From assembly GCA_021826795.1 (NCBI GenBank), contig JAKAYM010000106.1, forward strand, positions 1 through 6,560: a stretch of 6,560 nucleotides of DNA, in the 5' to 3' direction. Under the pieces are notes generated by a model. That model saw nothing but the letters and a program-made list of their open reading frames with translations, was not told the DNA's origin and did no database searches. This DNA comes from Thermoplasmata archaeon. GTDB lineage: Archaea; Thermoplasmatota; Thermoplasmata; Thermoplasmatales; Thermoplasmataceae. The translations under genes and the position numbers were made by a program. Positions 5,422 to 6,560 of the stretch are shown in pieces. Each line of letters opens with the position of its first letter. Positions within the stretch are counted from its first letter, which is position 1.

Positions 5422-6435
5422 ATGGAAGCCGGATTTCTAGATAAATTAAATTCTGATATTGTATTCAGGGATTATGATACGCCAGAACCAGAAGACGATC
5501 AGGTTACAGTGGACCAGACCTATACAGGCGTGTGTTTTCGTGATATACTTACACAGCAGGGATTTTTTCCGAGGGTTTCCTTACCTATAATACCCGGGCA
5601 TGAGATCGGCGGGAAAATTATTAAAACGGGCAAAAACGTCCAGAATTTCCATATGGGCGACCGGGTTTCAAGCCTGATATATATCCCATGCGGTAAATGC
5701 AAATACTGCCTTTCCGGGAATGAAAACCTGTGCACCGAAAAAATTGCATACGGTGAGAAAATAAATGGTGGTTATTCACGTTATGTAAATGTCAGTGAGC
5801 GATCTCTAGTAAAGGTTCCATCTGAAGTCCCAGAGGAAGCGATTCCAATAGCCGCCTGTGTCATCGGGATGCTGTACCACGCCATAGGGAAAATGGGGAA
5901 AATAAAGAAAGATGATTATGTACTAATTACCGGTGCGGGAGGTGGTGTCGGTGTGCATGCGGTTCAAATGGTAAAAGCCCTCGGGGGTCACCCTATTGCC
6001 GAATCCGGATCAAAATGGAAGGAGGAAGAACTGTACAGACTCGGTGCAGAACACATAGTCAGTCCGGAAAAAGATTACAGCAAAGAGGTAAAGGAAATCA
6101 CAGGTGGCGGTGCTGATATTGTCCTGGAGGATGTTGGCATAGCAACATTTTCAAAAAGCCTGAGGAGTCTAAAAACAGGTGGCAGAATGGTAGTAATAGG
6201 CAATTTAAAACCAGAACCCGTGGAGCTTCCCCTTGGTTTAATCATACTCAAGGGAAACACTATAAAAGGAAGCATAAGCTCAACAAGGGACGATCTGAAA
6301 ATAGCACTTGATTTTTTAAAATCGAAAATACATCCGGAAATAGGGGCAAAAATAAATCTGGAATCTATAAATGATGGATATAAGAATATGCTGGATAGGA
6401 AAGTACTGGGAAGACTTTTGATAGAATATAAATAA
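5422..6435 (+). CDS. Zinc-containing medium-chain dehydrogenase/reductase, acryloyl-CoA reductase-like
   Basis: A 337-aa NAD(P)H-dependent oxidoreductase of the MDR (alcohol dehydrogenase) superfamily. The N-terminal GroES-like domain carries candidate catalytic zinc ligands C38 (in GVCFRD), H60 and E61 (in PGHEIGG) and C146. A full structural-zinc set is present: C90, C93, C96 and C104. The Rossmann domain starts near 165, with the dinucleotide loop GAGGGVG (171-177) and a later GGRMVVIGN (253-261). The combination of GVCxRDIL-QGFFP, SLIYxPCGKCKYC and VIGMLYHAI recalls the acryloyl-CoA reductases of the Sulfolobales 3-hydroxypropionate cycle, and related proteins of unproven function occur in Thermoplasmatales. 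Specific substrate is therefore uncertain; an alcohol or quinone reductase is possible. It has its own promoter. Length is normal and no key residue is missing. Confidence 0.9.
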   Translation: MEAGFLDKLNSDIVFRDYDTPEPEDDQVTVDQTYTGVCFRDILTQQGFFPRVSLPIIPGHEIGGKIIKTGKNVQNFHMGDRVSSLIYIPCGKCKYCLSGNENLCTEKIAYGEKINGGYSRYVNVSERSLVKVPSEVPEEAIPIAACVIGMLYHAIGKMGKIKKDDYVLITGAGGGVGVHAVQMVKALGGHPIAESGSKWKEEELYRLGAEHIVSPEKDYSKEVKEITGGGADIVLEDVGIATFSKSLRSLKTGGRMVVIGNLKPEPVELPLGLIILKGNTIKGSISSTRDDLKIALDFLKSKIHPEIGAKINLESINDGYKNMLDRKVLGRLLIEYK

Positions 6436-6475
6436 AAACCCGATTACAATATTAAATTTTAAATAAACAAAAACC

Positions 6476-6481
6476 TTTTTT
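6476..6481 (+). terminator. Oligo-T tract after the dehydrogenase gene
   Basis: T6 about 40 bp after the stop codon, preceded by AAAAACC. It could end the dehydrogenase transcript, though it is short and merges with the A/T stretch used as the next promoter. Confidence 0.35.
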
Positions 6482-6486
6482 AAAAG
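6478..6486 (+). promoter_or_regulatory. Candidate TATA box of the right-edge gene
   Basis: TTTTAAAAG is centred about 30 bp before the ATG at 6512. It is A/T-rich and fits the leaderless spacing loosely. The TATAAA at 6505-6510 is too close to the ATG to be the promoter of a leaderless message. Confidence 0.3.
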
Positions 6487-6511
6487 TTAATAATAAAGTA
6501 TAGATATAAAA

Positions 6512-6560
6512 ATGTATATTGTCCCCTCGTCTACCGCTTACAACGTGTCAAGGAAACTGG
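6512..6560 (+). CDS. Start of an unidentified gene, cut by the window edge
   Basis: Sixteen codons reading MYIVPSSTAYNVSRKL are open to the end of the window. GC content rises sharply right after the ATG, as at other gene starts here, and a TATA-like box lies upstream. The pattern of a short strand, a Ser-rich turn and then a helix with a basic residue weakly recalls the N terminus of archaeal ribose-phosphate pyrophosphokinases, but 16 residues do not allow a call. The Orc1 fragment at the left edge is the only other incomplete gene. Confidence 0.5.
   Translation, partial: MYIVPSSTAYNVSRKL

Noticed and set aside
1..6560. CRISPR array, tRNA, rRNA, insertion sequence or attachment site
   Set aside because: No regularly spaced repeats, cloverleaf elements, transposase frames or flanking direct repeats were found on either strand.

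Overview
The window looks like chromosome of an AT-rich euryarchaeon, most likely of the Thermoplasmatales (Ferroplasma/Acidiplasma/Picrophilus type). The reasons are an Orc1/Cdc6 initiator fragment, an archaeal PolB2-type polymerase, promoters with a TATA-like box about 24-29 bp before the ATG (leaderless mRNAs), a GGTG ribosome site only at an internal operon gene, and oligo-T terminators. The genus is an inference from gene content and composition; no rRNA is present.

Left part (1-3251): the C-terminal two thirds of an Orc1/Cdc6 protein (1-705, +) converges on, and overlaps by 36 bp, a three-gene minus-strand operon. In transcription order this operon encodes a 129-aa protein that looks like a RecA/RadB-type core without a P-loop (3181-2792), a 78-aa helical protein of unknown function (2788-2552), and a 637-aa family B DNA polymerase of PolB2/Dpo2 type (2583-670). 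The polymerase keeps two catalytic aspartates (D319, D432) but has altered motifs B and C and no recognisable 3'-5' exonuclease motifs. The layout resembles the damage-inducible dpo2 operon of Sulfolobales and, in logic, the bacterial imuA-imuB-dnaE2 mutagenesis cassette. Directly upstream of the operon are three tandem octamers containing two copies of ANTTTC, the hexamer tied to the Orc1-2-controlled DNA damage response in Sulfolobus. This cassette is the most interesting part of the window.

Middle (3252-3950): a cyclophilin-type peptidyl-prolyl isomerase (minus strand), then a 243-bp AT-rich divergent promoter region. That region holds a TATA box for each side and a perfect 10-bp palindrome between the TATA box and the start codon of the next gene.

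Right part (3951-6560): a 12-helix major facilitator transporter of sugar-porter-like type; an oligo-T terminator; a zinc-containing medium-chain dehydrogenase closest in memory to Sulfolobales acryloyl-CoA reductases; and the first 16 codons of another gene running off the right edge. These look like ordinary, separately transcribed housekeeping or metabolic genes. No tRNA, rRNA, CRISPR array, insertion sequence or mobile-element boundary was seen.
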